From contig CAMLGZ010000015.1 in the NCBI GenBank assembly GCA_946479745.1, positions 16,831-80,830 on the forward strand: a stretch of DNA of 64,000 nt. The letters run 5' to 3'. This document shows, piece after piece, positions 1-9,413 of this stretch. The DNA is from an uncultured Pseudoxanthomonas sp. GTDB lineage: Bacteria; Pseudomonadota; Gammaproteobacteria; Xanthomonadales; Xanthomonadaceae. Made by a program: the position numbers and the translations under genes. The notes under the pieces were generated by a model. The model was not told the origin of the DNA. It saw nothing but the letters and a program-made list of their open reading frames with translations, and ran no database searches. The first letter of the stretch is position 1. Every line of letters begins with the position of its first letter.

Positions 1-617
1 GATGTAAACGCAGCGCCAATGCCGCGTCGCCACACCCGACAGCGATTGTTGGCGGGCATCGCAGCATCGTCGATCAGTTGCAATCCGATCGTCCGTGCCA
101 GCGCATCCACGGCCTCGGCGTCGCGGATCCCCATGCGCGCATCGCGTGCCTTCAGCGAAGCGTCGAACTCGCGATTGCTGTCGCTGGTGAATTGCCCGCC
201 GTAGTTGAAGGGCCCGTACACCGCCAACACTGCGTCGGCGGCGAGCGTTTTGTCCAGGCCCGCGACGAAAGCTTCGACTTCCAGCCATCCCATGATGTGC
301 AAAGTGTTCGCGCTGAACGCGGCGCCGAAAGATTGGACCGGCCAGGGCCCCAGCGCCACGTCCAGCTCCACCGGCGGCGGCGTATTCGGCAATGCCGCTT
401 CGTCCAGCCACGCACGGGTACCCGGTAGATGGTCGGCGCGGTCCGAGCACTGCCAGGTCAGCCACGGCATGGCTGCAGCGAAATGCACCGCGTGCTGGCC
501 GGTGCCGCTGCCGATCTCCAATACCTCGCGCACGTGCGCGAAATGCCCGCGCAACACTTCCAGGATCGGGCCGCGGTTGCGCTCGCTGGACGGCGAGAAC
601 GGTTTTTCGGCCGCCAC
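1..617 (-). CDS. DUF938 SAM-dependent methyltransferase-like protein, 3' end cut by window
   Basis: The minus strand encodes about 205 codons running off the left edge. The start is a GTG at 617, nine bases after the stop of the NYN gene, so the two are probably co-transcribed. The N-terminal region (AEKPFSPSSERNRGPIL), the glycine-rich SAM-binding motif VLEIGSGTGQHAVHF and the later VYGPFNYGGQFTSDSN are the hallmarks of DUF938, a class I methyltransferase-fold family whose substrate is unknown. Family members are about 200-210 residues, so only a few C-terminal residues are missing. Assignment to the family is firm; enzymatic activity is inferred from the fold. Confidence 0.85.
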   Translation of the reverse strand, partial: MAAEKPFSPSSERNRGPILEVLRGHFAHVREVLEIGSGTGQHAVHFAAAMPWLTWQCSDRADHLPGTRAWLDEAALPNTPPPVELDVALGPWPVQSFGAAFSANTLHIMGWLEVEAFVAGLDKTLAADAVLAVYGPFNYGGQFTSDSNREFDASLKARDARMGIRDAEAVDALARTIGLQLIDDAAMPANNRCRVWRRGIGAAFT

Positions 618-626
618 GACGTTCGT

Positions 627-1475
627 TCAGCCCAGCGAGCGGATGTAGATCATCTTGTTGGAGCCGCTTGCGCCACGCTCCTCGATGGCGAAGTACTTGG
701 ATTGATGTTTCAACAAGTCGCTCAGCTTGCGGTGTCCGTACAGGCGCGGGTCGAAGTCGGGCTGGATCTTGTTGAGATAGCTGCCGACCGCACCCAAAAA
801 CGCCCAGCCGTTCTCGTCGGAGGCCTCTTCGATGGCCTGACGGATCAACGCCAGCGGCAAAGGTTCTGCTGATCTGTCTTTGGCCTCTGCCGATGCGACT
901 TGGGCCGGTGCCGCACCCGGTGCCGGTATTGCCGGCACGGATTTCGATACCGCCTTCTTCGCCGGCTTGGCCGCTGCCGGTTTCGGCGGCGCGCTGGCGG
1001 CGGCTTCCTTGCGCAGTACTTCGGTGTAGACGAACTTGTCGCAAGCGCGCACGAACGCATCGGGCGTTTTCTTTTCGCCGAACCCGTACACAGTCAGACC
1101 CTCCTCGCGCAGGCGCTGGGCCAGACGGGTGAAGTCGCTGTCGCTGGAGACCAGGCAGAAGCCGTCGAAGCGCTGCGTGTACAGCAGATCCATGGCGTCG
1201 ATGATCATCGAGCTGTCGGTGGCGTTCTTGCCACTGGTGTAGGCGAACTGCTGGGCCGGACTGATCGAGTGCCTGAGCAGCGCCGCCTTCCATTGGGTCA
1301 TGCGCGGGCTGGTGAAATCGCCGTAGATGCGCTTGACGCTGGCCACACCATACTTGGCCACTTCGGCCAGCAGGCCTTCGATCACCGAGGGCTGAGCGTT
1401 GTCGGCGTCGATCAGCACCGCCAGTCGCGGCTGGTCGTCGTCGTTGTCGGACTTGCTGTTGTTTCTGGATTTCAT
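627..1475 (-). CDS. NYN domain ribonuclease-like protein with OST-HTH/LOTUS domain
   Basis: The ATG at 1475 is preferred over the ATG at 1514 because AGGAAC lies just upstream of it. The N-terminal half is a NYN (PIN-like) nuclease domain with the acidic motifs LIDADN, DSSMIIDAMD and VSSDSDF that form the metal site in this fold. An Ala/Pro/Lys-rich linker follows, then a C-terminal OST-HTH (LOTUS) domain (ALIRQAIEEA...GHRKLSDLLKHQSKYF) thought to bind RNA. This LabA/MARF1-like architecture suggests RNA cleavage or surveillance, but no target can be read from the sequence. It is followed by the DUF938 gene in the same orientation. Confidence 0.85.
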   Translation of the reverse strand: MKSRNNSKSDNDDDQPRLAVLIDADNAQPSVIEGLLAEVAKYGVASVKRIYGDFTSPRMTQWKAALLRHSISPAQQFAYTSGKNATDSSMIIDAMDLLYTQRFDGFCLVSSDSDFTRLAQRLREEGLTVYGFGEKKTPDAFVRACDKFVYTEVLRKEAAASAPPKPAAAKPAKKAVSKSVPAIPAPGAAPAQVASAEAKDRSAEPLPLALIRQAIEEASDENGWAFLGAVGSYLNKIQPDFDPRLYGHRKLSDLLKHQSKYFAIEERGASGSNKMIYIRSLG

Positions 1476-1584
1476 AGGTTTGTTCCTGAGTATTTGCTGC
1501 GCCGATGCAAACATACTCCTCCCATTCTCTCGGCGATGGGATCAGCCCCCTCCCTTTTGCGCAGCAAAGGGGAGGAGGCAAGAG

Positions 1585-3345
1585 CTACGCCGCGCGAGCC
1601 ATTCCGGATGCGATCATCTGCATGGCGACCGCTTCCGCCGCGCGAATCCCATCCACGCCCGCCGACAGAATTCCACCCGCATACCCCGCCCCTTCGCCCG
1701 CAGGAAACAACCCGCGTGTATTAAGGCTCTGCCCATCCACCCCACGCGTCATCCGCACCGGCGAAGAAGTACGCGTCTCCACCCCGGTGAGGATCGCATC
1801 GTCCATCGCGAAGCCCTTGATCTGCTTGTCGAAAGCCGGCAACGCCTCGCGGATCGCATCGATGGCGTAACGCGGCAATGCGCTGGAGAGATCGCCTAGC
1901 GTCACGCCTGGCGTATACGAAGGCTGCACGCTGCCGAATTCGCGCGAAGCGCGTTTGCGCAGGAAATCTCCGACCAGTTGCCCCGGCGCGCTGTAGTCTT
2001 CGCCGCCTTGCTGGAAGGCCTGTTCTTCCCAATGCCGCTGCAGGGCGATGCCGGCCAGCGGACTGCCGCTGGGGTCGAATTCGGCGTAGTCCTCCGGCGT
2101 AATGCCGACCACGATGGCGGCGTTGGCGTTGCGTTCGTTGCGCGAGTACTGGCTCATGCCGTTGGTGACCACGCGCCCGGGTTCGCTGGCGGCGGCGACC
2201 ACAGTGCCGCCCGGGCACATGCAGAAGCTGTACACCGAACGTCCATTGCGGCAGTGGTGCACGAGTTTGTAGTCGGCCGCCCCCAGAATGGGATGCCCGG
2301 CCTGCGGGCCGAAACGGGCGCGGTCGATCAGCGATTGCGGGTGTTCGATGCGGAAGCCGATGGAGAACGGCTTGGCTTCCAGGAACACGCCGCGCTCGTG
2401 CAGCATGAAGAAGGTGTCGCGCGCGCTGTGGCCCAACGCCATCACCACATGGTCGGCGCGGATTTCGCCGCCGTCGGCCAGCACTACTCCGCGTACTTTG
2501 CGCACACCCGCCGAATCGGCTTCCACCAGCAGGTCGTCGACGCGGTGCGAAAAGCGGATCTCGCCACCCAGGGCTTCGATGTCAGCACGCATGCTCTCCA
2601 CCATCGAGACCAGGCGGAAGGTGCCGATATGCGGCTTGCTGACGTAGAGGATTTCCTCCGGCGCGCCGGCCTTGACGAACTCGGTCAGTACCTTGCGCCC
2701 GTAGTGGCGTTTGTCGCTGATCTGGCTGTACAGCTTGCCGTCGGAGAACGTGCCCGCGCCGCCTTCGCCGAATTGCACGTTGGATTCGGGATTGAGGATC
2801 TTCTTGCGCCACAGGCCGAACGTGTCCACGGTGCGCTCGCGCACGTTCTTGCCGCGCTCAAGAATGATCGGCCGCAAGCCCATCTGCGCCAGGATCAAAC
2901 CGGCGAACAGACCGCAGGGGCCCATGCCGATGACCAACGGCCGCAGTGCCGCCGGGCGCGGCGAGGCCTGGACGACTTCTTCGACGGCCGTCGCCACCAC
3001 GCGCGCGTCTTCGGAGGCGACTGAAAGCGGTACGCGTACAGGAGCCCCGGCGTGCAGTGGCTGCGCGACCGGCATGTAGGTGGTGTCCGGTGTGGGCGCG
3101 ATCTTGCCGTCCGCCGCTTCCTCGTCCCTCTGCAAGCGCTGCAGGATGTCCGCTTCGCGCGTGGTCGCCACGTCAACCGCATAGATCAACACGATCGCCC
3201 CGCGCTTGCGCGCGTCGTAGCTGCGCTTGGCGACGGTGAAACCGACCAGTTCGGCGGCGGCGATGCCCAGACGCGCGACGATCGCTGCGGGAAGCGCGGC
3301 TTCGTCGTGATCCAGAGGAAGTTTGAGGTCGGTGAGTCGCAGCAT
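1585..3345 (-). CDS. FAD-dependent NAD(P) oxidoreductase (COG2509-like)
   Basis: About 586 residues from ATG at 3345; a TTG six bases upstream is the only other close option. An N-terminal region of about 130 residues, with a KRSYDARKR motif, precedes a Rossmann FAD-binding motif (VIGMGPCGLFAGLILAQMG). FAD-family segments follow, including ESNVQFGEGGAGTFSDGKLY and the C-terminal FPAGEGAGYAGGILSAGVDG. This is the architecture of the uncharacterised COG2509 FAD-dependent dehydrogenases found widely in bacteria. The substrate is unknown. It runs divergently from the GH43-like gene. Confidence 0.85.
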   Translation of the reverse strand: MLRLTDLKLPLDHDEAALPAAIVARLGIAAAELVGFTVAKRSYDARKRGAIVLIYAVDVATTREADILQRLQRDEEAADGKIAPTPDTTYMPVAQPLHAGAPVRVPLSVASEDARVVATAVEEVVQASPRPAALRPLVIGMGPCGLFAGLILAQMGLRPIILERGKNVRERTVDTFGLWRKKILNPESNVQFGEGGAGTFSDGKLYSQISDKRHYGRKVLTEFVKAGAPEEILYVSKPHIGTFRLVSMVESMRADIEALGGEIRFSHRVDDLLVEADSAGVRKVRGVVLADGGEIRADHVVMALGHSARDTFFMLHERGVFLEAKPFSIGFRIEHPQSLIDRARFGPQAGHPILGAADYKLVHHCRNGRSVYSFCMCPGGTVVAAASEPGRVVTNGMSQYSRNERNANAAIVVGITPEDYAEFDPSGSPLAGIALQRHWEEQAFQQGGEDYSAPGQLVGDFLRKRASREFGSVQPSYTPGVTLGDLSSALPRYAIDAIREALPAFDKQIKGFAMDDAILTGVETRTSSPVRMTRGVDGQSLNTRGLFPAGEGAGYAGGILSAGVDGIRAAEAVAMQMIASGMARAA

Positions 3346-3435
3346 GGGCAAGGCCGGAGAGGTGCGCCAGTTTAACTGCCGCCGATGCGAAGCGCGGTAA
3401 GGTAGCGGCCGTAAACGGCATTGTGAGAAACCACC

Positions 3436-5280
3436 GTGAAACGCGTTTCATTGCTGCCGCAGGGCGCACTCCTGCTCATGTCGATCTTCGCGGGCACCGC
3501 TTTGTCGGCGGCCGAAGCGCCTGGCCGACGCACCTACGCCAACCCTGTCGACCTGGACTACCGCTACAACTTCGAGCAGCTCAACGAAGGCATTTCCTAC
3601 CGCACCGGCGCCGATCCGGTGATCGTGCGGCACAAGGACGCCTACTATCTGTTCCAGACCCTGGCCGATGGCTACTGGCGCTCCACCAACCTGCTGGACT
3701 GGCGGTTCATCACGCCCAGCCGCTGGCCTTCGGAAAGCATCGTGGCCCCGGCCGTGGTTTCCGACGGCGACCGCCTGGTCATCATGCAGTCGGCCTTCGT
3801 GCCGCGCGCGTTGCTGCAGTCCACCGATCCGGCCAGCGGCAAGATCGATTACCTGACCCGCCTGCTGCCGCGCATCCCCACCGCAGTGCCGCCGGGCCAG
3901 GACCTGCTGCCGCTGCCGGCCGGCAAGACCCCGCCGGGACCGTGGGACCCGGATATCTTCATCGACGACGATGGACGTTGGTACCTCTACTGGGGTTCGT
4001 CGGATACCTATCCGCTATACGGCATAGAGATGGAAAAAGCACCGCGCGGATTCGTCTTCCGGGGCGAACCGAAGGTGATGCTGGCGCTGGATCCTGCCAA
4101 GCACGGTTGGGAGCGCTTCGGTCCCGACCACCGCGGCATGAATTTTCCCAACGGCAAGCCGATCGGCAACTACATGGAAGGTGCCTGGATGACCAAGGTG
4201 CGCGGCCGCTATTACCTGCAGTACGGCGCGCCCGGCACCGAATACAACGCCTACGCCAACGGCACCTATGTCGGCGACAGCCCGCTGGGCCCGTTCGAAT
4301 ACGCGCCTTACAACCCGGTGGCCTACAAACCCGGCGGTTTCGTGCAGGGTGCCGGCCACGGCTCCACCTTCCGGGACGAATACGGCAACTGGTGGAACAG
4401 CGGCACACCGTGGATCGGCTACAACTGGACCTTCGAACGCCGCATCGCGATGTTCCCCGCCGCCTTCGCCGACGACGGGCAGATGAGCGTGTCTGCGCGT
4501 TTCGGCGACTTCCCGCACTGGATGCCGGAAGGCAAGGTCGACGATCCCGAATCGCTGTTCACCGGCTGGATGCTGCTGTCCTACCGCAAGACGGCCACGG
4601 CTTCGTCCACCAGCGGCGAGTTCGCCGCCGCCCGCGTCACCGATGAAAATCCGCGTACGTTCTGGGTCGCCGGCAGCAACAAACCCGGCGAAACCCTGAC
4701 CGTCGATCTGGGTGCGGAAAAGACGGTGCGCGCGGTGCAGGTGAACTACGCGGACTATCAGTCCGGACGTTTCGCCGATGCGCCGGATATCTATACCTCG
4801 TTCCGGCTGCAGCAGTCGCGCGACGGCAAACGGTGGACGCCGTTGGCCGAGGTCGGCGACGGCCCGGACCGCCGCGACCGCCCCAATGCGTACCTGCAAC
4901 TGCCGGAACCGGTGCGCACGCGCTATGTCCGCTACGTGCATGGCCACGTGGGCGCCGCTAACCTTGCGATCAGCGACCTGCGCGTGTTCGGCAACGCGGA
5001 CGGTGCACCACCACATGCCCCGACGGGCGTGACCGTCGAGCGCGACAAGGATCGCCGCAATGCGGTGGTGACCTGGAAACCCGTGGCCGGCGCAGTGGGC
5101 TACAACGTGCGCTGGGGCTTGCGCGCGGACCGTTTGAACCTGAGCTATCAGGTGTTCGCCGACAAAGGCACGACACTGGAGCTGCGCGCACTGAACATCG
5201 ATCCGTCTTATGAAATCGCGGTAGAGGCGTTCAATGAGAATGGGGTTTCCGCGTTGAGCGCGGTCAAGCAAGCGAACTGA
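3436..5280 (+). CDS. Secreted GH43-like glycosidase with F5/8 type C and fibronectin III domains
   Basis: GTG start, 614 residues, with an N-terminal signal peptide (LLPQGALLLMSIFAGTALSAAEA). Residues about 40-375 form a five-bladed beta-propeller glycosidase domain with the three acidic residues expected of GH43-like enzymes: D60 in GADPVIV, D173 in PWDPDIF and E248 in YMEGAW. Residues about 383-520 resemble a discoidin (F5/8C) carbohydrate-binding domain, and about 526-614 a fibronectin type III domain. It probably acts outside the cytoplasm on plant or microbial polysaccharide; the substrate cannot be fixed from sequence. No neighbouring sugar genes support a dedicated utilisation locus. 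Confidence 0.8.
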   Translation: MKRVSLLPQGALLLMSIFAGTALSAAEAPGRRTYANPVDLDYRYNFEQLNEGISYRTGADPVIVRHKDAYYLFQTLADGYWRSTNLLDWRFITPSRWPSESIVAPAVVSDGDRLVIMQSAFVPRALLQSTDPASGKIDYLTRLLPRIPTAVPPGQDLLPLPAGKTPPGPWDPDIFIDDDGRWYLYWGSSDTYPLYGIEMEKAPRGFVFRGEPKVMLALDPAKHGWERFGPDHRGMNFPNGKPIGNYMEGAWMTKVRGRYYLQYGAPGTEYNAYANGTYVGDSPLGPFEYAPYNPVAYKPGGFVQGAGHGSTFRDEYGNWWNSGTPWIGYNWTFERRIAMFPAAFADDGQMSVSARFGDFPHWMPEGKVDDPESLFTGWMLLSYRKTATASSTSGEFAAARVTDENPRTFWVAGSNKPGETLTVDLGAEKTVRAVQVNYADYQSGRFADAPDIYTSFRLQQSRDGKRWTPLAEVGDGPDRRDRPNAYLQLPEPVRTRYVRYVHGHVGAANLAISDLRVFGNADGAPPHAPTGVTVERDKDRRNAVVTWKPVAGAVGYNVRWGLRADRLNLSYQVFADKGTTLELRALNIDPSYEIAVEAFNENGVSALSAVKQAN

Positions 5281-5547
5281 CCACGTTTTGGTCGCCGGTG
5301 GAATGACCGGCCGCCGCTCCCGATCCGGAACGAAGCGGATCCGGATCGTGGGGATTGCCGAGCTTGGCGACGGGCTCGCGAATATTGAAACGCATCGCTC
5401 CGTCTATGCCAAAAGTCATTTGACGTTGCCTGCCCCGGCGGCAATGATCGCTGGCGGCATGGCGATGCGCCGCATGCGCGCCATGATCGTCCGCTTCAGT
5501 CCCCGTCCCGCGCCATTCGCGCGGGCTCTACACGATGGAGAGCAGCC
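5281..5547. other. 267-bp intergenic region upstream of tldD
   Basis: No credible gene is seen on either strand. It contains a short GGATCCGGATC-type palindrome near 5320-5346 and the candidate promoter listed at 5420-5448. The last bases carry the Shine-Dalgarno GGAGAG that fixes the tldD start. Confidence 0.5.
5420..5448 (+). promoter_or_regulatory. Candidate sigma-70-type promoter for the tldD-BatA cluster
   Basis: TTGACG (5420-5425) is followed after 17 bases by AATGAT (5443-5448), giving 5/6 and 4/6 matches to the sigma-70 boxes. It lies about 100 bases before tldD, the first gene of the long plus-strand cluster. This is a pattern match only. Confidence 0.35.
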
Positions 5548-7182
5548 TTGCACAGACGCGACTTCCTGGCCATCAGCGGCCTTAGCCTTGGCGGCCTGCT
5601 GGTGCCGTCCTTCCTCGGCAAGGCGATCGCCGCCGAACAACTGCAGACCACGCTGGACGTCGGCTTCAAGAAAAGCCTGGCCGATGCCGCACTGGCCGCC
5701 GCCACCGACGCGGGCGCCAGCTACTGCGACGTGCGCGTGGGCCGCTACCTGCGCCAGTTCGTGATCACCCGCGAAGACAAGGTGCAGAACGTGGTGAACA
5801 CCGAATCCACCGGCGCCGGCATCCGCGTCATCGCCGACGGCGCCTGGGGCTTCGCGGCCACCAACGACCTGACCACCAACGGCGTGGCTCGCGCCGCGCG
5901 CCAGGCCGCTGCCATCGCCAAGGCCAACGCCAAGATCCAGACCGCCAAAGTGCAGCTGGCGCCGGTCAAGGGCGTGGGCGAGGTGGCGTGGAAGACGCCG
6001 ATCGTGAAGAACGCAATGGAAGTGCCGATCAAGGACAAAGTGGACCTGTTGCTGGGCGTCAATGCCGCTGCGACCAATGCCGGCGCGGACTTCGTCAACT
6101 CCATGCTGTTCCTGGTCAACGAGCAGAAATACTTCGCCAGCACCGACGGTTCCTACATCGACCAGGACGTGCACCGCATCTGGGCGCCGATGACGGTCAC
6201 CGCCATCGACAAGGCCAGCGGCAAGTTCCGCACCCGCGACGGCCTGTCCTCGCCCATGGGCCTGGGCTTCGAGTACCTGGACGGCGCGGCTTCGGGCAAG
6301 TTCGTTTCGCCGAATGGTGTAGTCAATTACGGTCTGTCCTACGACATGAAGGAAGACGCCATCGCCGGCGCCAAGCAGGCGCGCGAGAAGTTGAAGGCGC
6401 CTTCGGTCAAGCCAGGCAAGTTCGATCTGGTGCTGGACCCCTCGCACACCTGGCTGACCATCCACGAGTCGGTCGGCCATCCGCTGGAGCTGGACCGCGT
6501 GCTGGGCTACGAGGCCAACTACGCGGGCACCAGCTTCGCCACCCTGGACAAGCGCGAAGCGAAGTTCCAGTACGGCAGCGACAAGGTCAACATCATCGCC
6601 GACAAGACCCAGACCGGCAGCCTGGGTGCTGTCGGTTACGACGACGAAGGCGTCAAGACCAAGCAATGGGATCTGATCAGCGGCGGCAAGCTGGTCGATT
6701 ACCAGACCATCCGCGACCAGGCCCACATCCTGGGCAAAACCGAGTCGGACGGCTGCTGCTATGCAGACTCCTGGTCCAGCGTGCAGTTCCAGCGCATGGC
6801 CAACGTGTCGCTGCGTGCGGGCAAGGACAAGCTGAGCGTGGCCGACATGGTCAAGGACGTGGAGAACGGCATCTACATCATCGGCGACGGCTCGTTCTCC
6901 ATCGACCAGCAGCGCTACAACGCCCAGTTCGGCGGCCAGCTGTTCTACGAAATCAAGAACGGCAAGATCGGCGCGATGATCGAGGACGTGGCCTATCAGA
7001 TCCGCACGCCCGAGTTCTGGAACGCGTGTGCAGGTATTTGCGACGAGAGCGACTACCGCATGGGCGGTTCCTTCTTCGACGGCAAGGGCCAGCCCGGCCA
7101 GGTGTCGGCGGTTTCGCACGGCTCCAGCACCGCGCGCTTCAACGGCATCAACGTCATCAATACCGCCCGCTCGCTCGGCTGA
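5548..7182 (+). CDS. tldD: TldD-family zinc metalloprotease with Tat-like signal peptide
   Basis: The start is TTG at 5548, set by GGAGAG at 5537-5542. The first residues, HRRDFLAISGLSLGGLLVP, look like a twin-arginine leader ending near AIAAE, an extension of roughly 30 residues absent from cytoplasmic E. coli TldD. The catalytic zinc motif HESVGH (H306, E307, H311) is intact, and a cysteine-bearing segment (ACAGICDES) lies near the C terminus as in TldD. TldD normally pairs with TldE/PmbA to cut unfolded or modified peptides, as in microcin B17 maturation and CcdA degradation. The partner gene follows 24 bases later. Export is inferred from the leader. Confidence 0.9.
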   Translation: MHRRDFLAISGLSLGGLLVPSFLGKAIAAEQLQTTLDVGFKKSLADAALAAATDAGASYCDVRVGRYLRQFVITREDKVQNVVNTESTGAGIRVIADGAWGFAATNDLTTNGVARAARQAAAIAKANAKIQTAKVQLAPVKGVGEVAWKTPIVKNAMEVPIKDKVDLLLGVNAAATNAGADFVNSMLFLVNEQKYFASTDGSYIDQDVHRIWAPMTVTAIDKASGKFRTRDGLSSPMGLGFEYLDGAASGKFVSPNGVVNYGLSYDMKEDAIAGAKQAREKLKAPSVKPGKFDLVLDPSHTWLTIHESVGHPLELDRVLGYEANYAGTSFATLDKREAKFQYGSDKVNIIADKTQTGSLGAVGYDDEGVKTKQWDLISGGKLVDYQTIRDQAHILGKTESDGCCYADSWSSVQFQRMANVSLRAGKDKLSVADMVKDVENGIYIIGDGSFSIDQQRYNAQFGGQLFYEIKNGKIGAMIEDVAYQIRTPEFWNACAGICDESDYRMGGSFFDGKGQPGQVSAVSHGSSTARFNGINVINTARSLG

Positions 7183-7206
7183 CCGCATCCAGGAGACCAC
7201 TAGAAC

Positions 7207-8541
7207 ATGAGCATCCTCACCGAAGAGCAAGCCAAGGCCATCCTCGACAAGGTCATCGCCCTGTCCAAGGCCGATGAATGCACCGCATCGCTGTCCGGTT
7301 CCATTTCCGGCAACATCCGTTTCGCCCTCAACAACGTGTCCACCAGCGGTATCGTCGACAACGCCGACCTGGCCGTGCAGGTGGCCTTCGGCAAGCGCGT
7401 GGGCGTGGCCACGATCAACGAGTTCGACGACGCCGCGCTGGAACGCGTGGTGCGCCGGGCCGAGGATCTGGCCAGGCTGGCGCCGGAGAATCCGGAGTTC
7501 GTTCCGGCCGTGGAAAAGCAGACCTACAAGGCCAGCCCCACTTTCAGTGAAGCCACCGCCGCCATTACCCCGGAATACCGCGCCCAGGTGGCGGCCGATT
7601 CCATCGGCCCGTGCCGCGCGGAGAAGCTGATCGCCGCCGGCTTCCTGGAAGACGGCCAGAGTTTCGTCGCCTTCGCCAACAGCAAGGGCAACTTCGGCTA
7701 CCAGAAAGCCACCAACCTGGACTACACCTGCACGGTGCGCACCGAAGACGGCCGTGGTTCTGGCTGGGTCGGCCGCAATCTGCAGGACGCCACTCCGTTC
7801 AAGGCCGGCCAGGACGTGCGCACCGCCATGCGCAAGGCCAGCGAATCGGCTGCGGCCAAAGCGCTGGAGCCGGGCAAATACACGGTGATCCTGGAGCCGG
7901 CGGCGGCGGCGGGGTTGATTTCTTTCATGATGAATTTCTTCGATGCGCGCCAGGCCGATGAAGGCCGCAGCTTCCTGTCCAAAAAAGGCGGTGGCAACAA
8001 GATCGGCGAACAGGTCTACGACCCGCGCGTGAACATTTCCGCCGATCCCTGGCATCCGGAAGCGCCAGTGATGCCGTGGGACGACGAGGGCCTGCCGCGC
8101 GAGAAGACCGCGGTGGTGGAGAACGGCAAGGTCGTCAACCTGGAGTATTCGCGCTACTGGGCGCAGAAACAGGGCAAGCGCGCGACCGGCGCAGCCGGCA
8201 ACCTGCTGATGTCCGGCGGCACCAAGTCCACGGCCGAGCTGGTCAAGAGCACGCAGAAGGGCATTCTGGTTACGCGCACCTGGTACATCCGCATGGTCGA
8301 TCCGCAGACGGTGCTGCTGACCGGGCTGACCCGCGACGGCACCTTCTACATCGAGAACGGCGAGATCAAGTACCCGGTGAAGAATTTCCGCTTCAACGAA
8401 TCGCCGGTGATCATGCTCAACAACATCGAAGAACTGGGCAAGCCGGTGCGCGTGGCCGGCGACGAGAGTTCGTTCGTGATGATGATCCCGCCGATGAAGC
8501 TGCGCGACTTCACCTTCACTTCCCTGTCGGATGCGGTGTAG
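7207..8541 (+). CDS. pmbA: PmbA/TldE-family partner of TldD
   Basis: 444 residues from ATG with GGAG seven to ten bases upstream. It has the TldD/PmbA fold segments but no HExxxH; the equivalent stretch reads LEPAAAAGLISFMMNFFD, as expected for the non-catalytic TldE half of the heterodimer. There is no signal peptide although its TldD partner has a Tat-like one, so it either stays cytoplasmic or crosses with TldD as a Tat hitchhiker. It is followed by a perfect palindromic repeat and a DUF4159 gene. Confidence 0.9.
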   Translation: MSILTEEQAKAILDKVIALSKADECTASLSGSISGNIRFALNNVSTSGIVDNADLAVQVAFGKRVGVATINEFDDAALERVVRRAEDLARLAPENPEFVPAVEKQTYKASPTFSEATAAITPEYRAQVAADSIGPCRAEKLIAAGFLEDGQSFVAFANSKGNFGYQKATNLDYTCTVRTEDGRGSGWVGRNLQDATPFKAGQDVRTAMRKASESAAAKALEPGKYTVILEPAAAAGLISFMMNFFDARQADEGRSFLSKKGGGNKIGEQVYDPRVNISADPWHPEAPVMPWDDEGLPREKTAVVENGKVVNLEYSRYWAQKQGKRATGAAGNLLMSGGTKSTAELVKSTQKGILVTRTWYIRMVDPQTVLLTGLTRDGTFYIENGEIKYPVKNFRFNESPVIMLNNIEELGKPVRVAGDESSFVMMIPPMKLRDFTFTSLSDAV

Positions 8542-8544
8542 CCG

Positions 8545-8661
8545 ATGATCCACGGTAGGAGCGCCCCATGGGCGCGAGCTCTTAGTGATCAACCTGCCGA
8601 GAAGAGCTCGCGCCCATGGGGCGCTCCTACCGGTGCTAGACGCACTGCTGACGGGCCATGA
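8545..8661 (+). CDS. Repeat-derived 38-codon bridging ORF between pmbA and DUF4159 gene
   Basis: An ATG three bases after the pmbA stop opens a frame (MIHGRSAPWARALSDQPAEK...) that reads through the whole GTAG palindrome and ends at a TGA sharing bases with the ATG of the DUF4159 gene (ATGA at 8658-8661). The peptide has no recognisable domain. I read it as a product of the repeat that may keep ribosomes moving between genes rather than as a functional protein. Confidence 0.4.
   Translation: MIHGRSAPWARALSDQPAEKSSRPWGAPTGARRTADGP
8555..8630. repeat. GTAG-type palindromic repeat (REP/SMAG-like)
   Basis: Perfect 29-bp inverted arms, 8555-8583 and 8602-8630, begin GTAGGAGCG and enclose an 18-bp loop. 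The GTAG end and long stem match the GTAG REP elements (SMAG) described in Stenotrophomonas maltophilia. In RNA it would be a very stable hairpin inside the operon. Confidence 0.85.
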
Positions 8662-9365
8662 ATCGCGCGCAGTTCCTGCGGTTGATGGCCGGCGGCCTGG
8701 CCGGTGCCTTGCTCGCCGGGACACAGCGCAACGCAAGTGCAGCGGTTTCGACTTACGACTTCTGGTTCACCCGCCTGAAGTACGACTCCGGCGACTGGGA
8801 CGTGGACCAGCGCATGCCGGCCAATCTCATCACCTCGCTCATCGACTACACCAACCTGCGCGTGGACCCGAAGGAACACGTGCTGGCCCTGGCCGACCCG
8901 AAGATGCTGAGCGCGCCGTTCTGCTACCTGGCCGGGCACAAGCTGGTGGAATTCAACCCCGCCGAGCGCCGCAACTTCGAGCGCTACGTGCGCAACGGCG
9001 GCTTCGTGCTGGTGGACGACTGCAACCACGATATCGACGGATTGTTCGCCAAGTCGTTCGAAGCGCAGATGGCGTCGATCTTCGGCGCCAAGGCGATGAA
9101 GAAGCTGCCCGACAACCATCCGATCTACCGCAGCTTCTTCAAGTTCGACGGCCCGCCGGCTACCGGCTTCGAGCTCAATGGCTGGGGCGACGATCTGGTG
9201 CACGAATATTTGCAGGGCATCGACATCGATGGCCGCCTGGGCCTGCTTTACAGCAACAAGGACTACGGCTGCGAGTGGGATTACGACTGGCGCAACAAGC
9301 GCTTCCTGGCCGAGGACAACACCAGGTTCGCGGTGAATATCGTTATGTATGCGTTGACGGCGTGA
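8658..9365 (+). CDS. DUF4159 domain protein with N-terminal export signal
   Basis: 235 residues. The N terminus (NRAQFLRLMAGGLAGALLAG) is a hydrophobic leader with a probable cleavage after NASA. The rest is DUF4159, a glutamine-amidotransferase-like fold found next to MoxR/BatA genes; KLVEFNPAERRNFERYVRNGGFVLVDDC is the typical core. The ATG overlaps the stop of the repeat-derived ORF. Function is unknown; the context ties it to the MoxR-DUF58-BatA membrane system. Confidence 0.85.
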   Translation: MNRAQFLRLMAGGLAGALLAGTQRNASAAVSTYDFWFTRLKYDSGDWDVDQRMPANLITSLIDYTNLRVDPKEHVLALADPKMLSAPFCYLAGHKLVEFNPAERRNFERYVRNGGFVLVDDCNHDIDGLFAKSFEAQMASIFGAKAMKKLPDNHPIYRSFFKFDGPPATGFELNGWGDDLVHEYLQGIDIDGRLGLLYSNKDYGCEWDYDWRNKRFLAEDNTRFAVNIVMYALTA

Positions 9366-9413
9366 ATGTGTTCCCAATACACCGAAATTCCTCCGGCGTC
9401 ATTTTCTCTCCGA

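Noticed and set aside
5416..8736. Minus-strand open frame of about 1100 codons across tldD and pmbA
   Set aside because: Antisense shadow; both plus-strand proteins have clear family motifs and Shine-Dalgarno sites.
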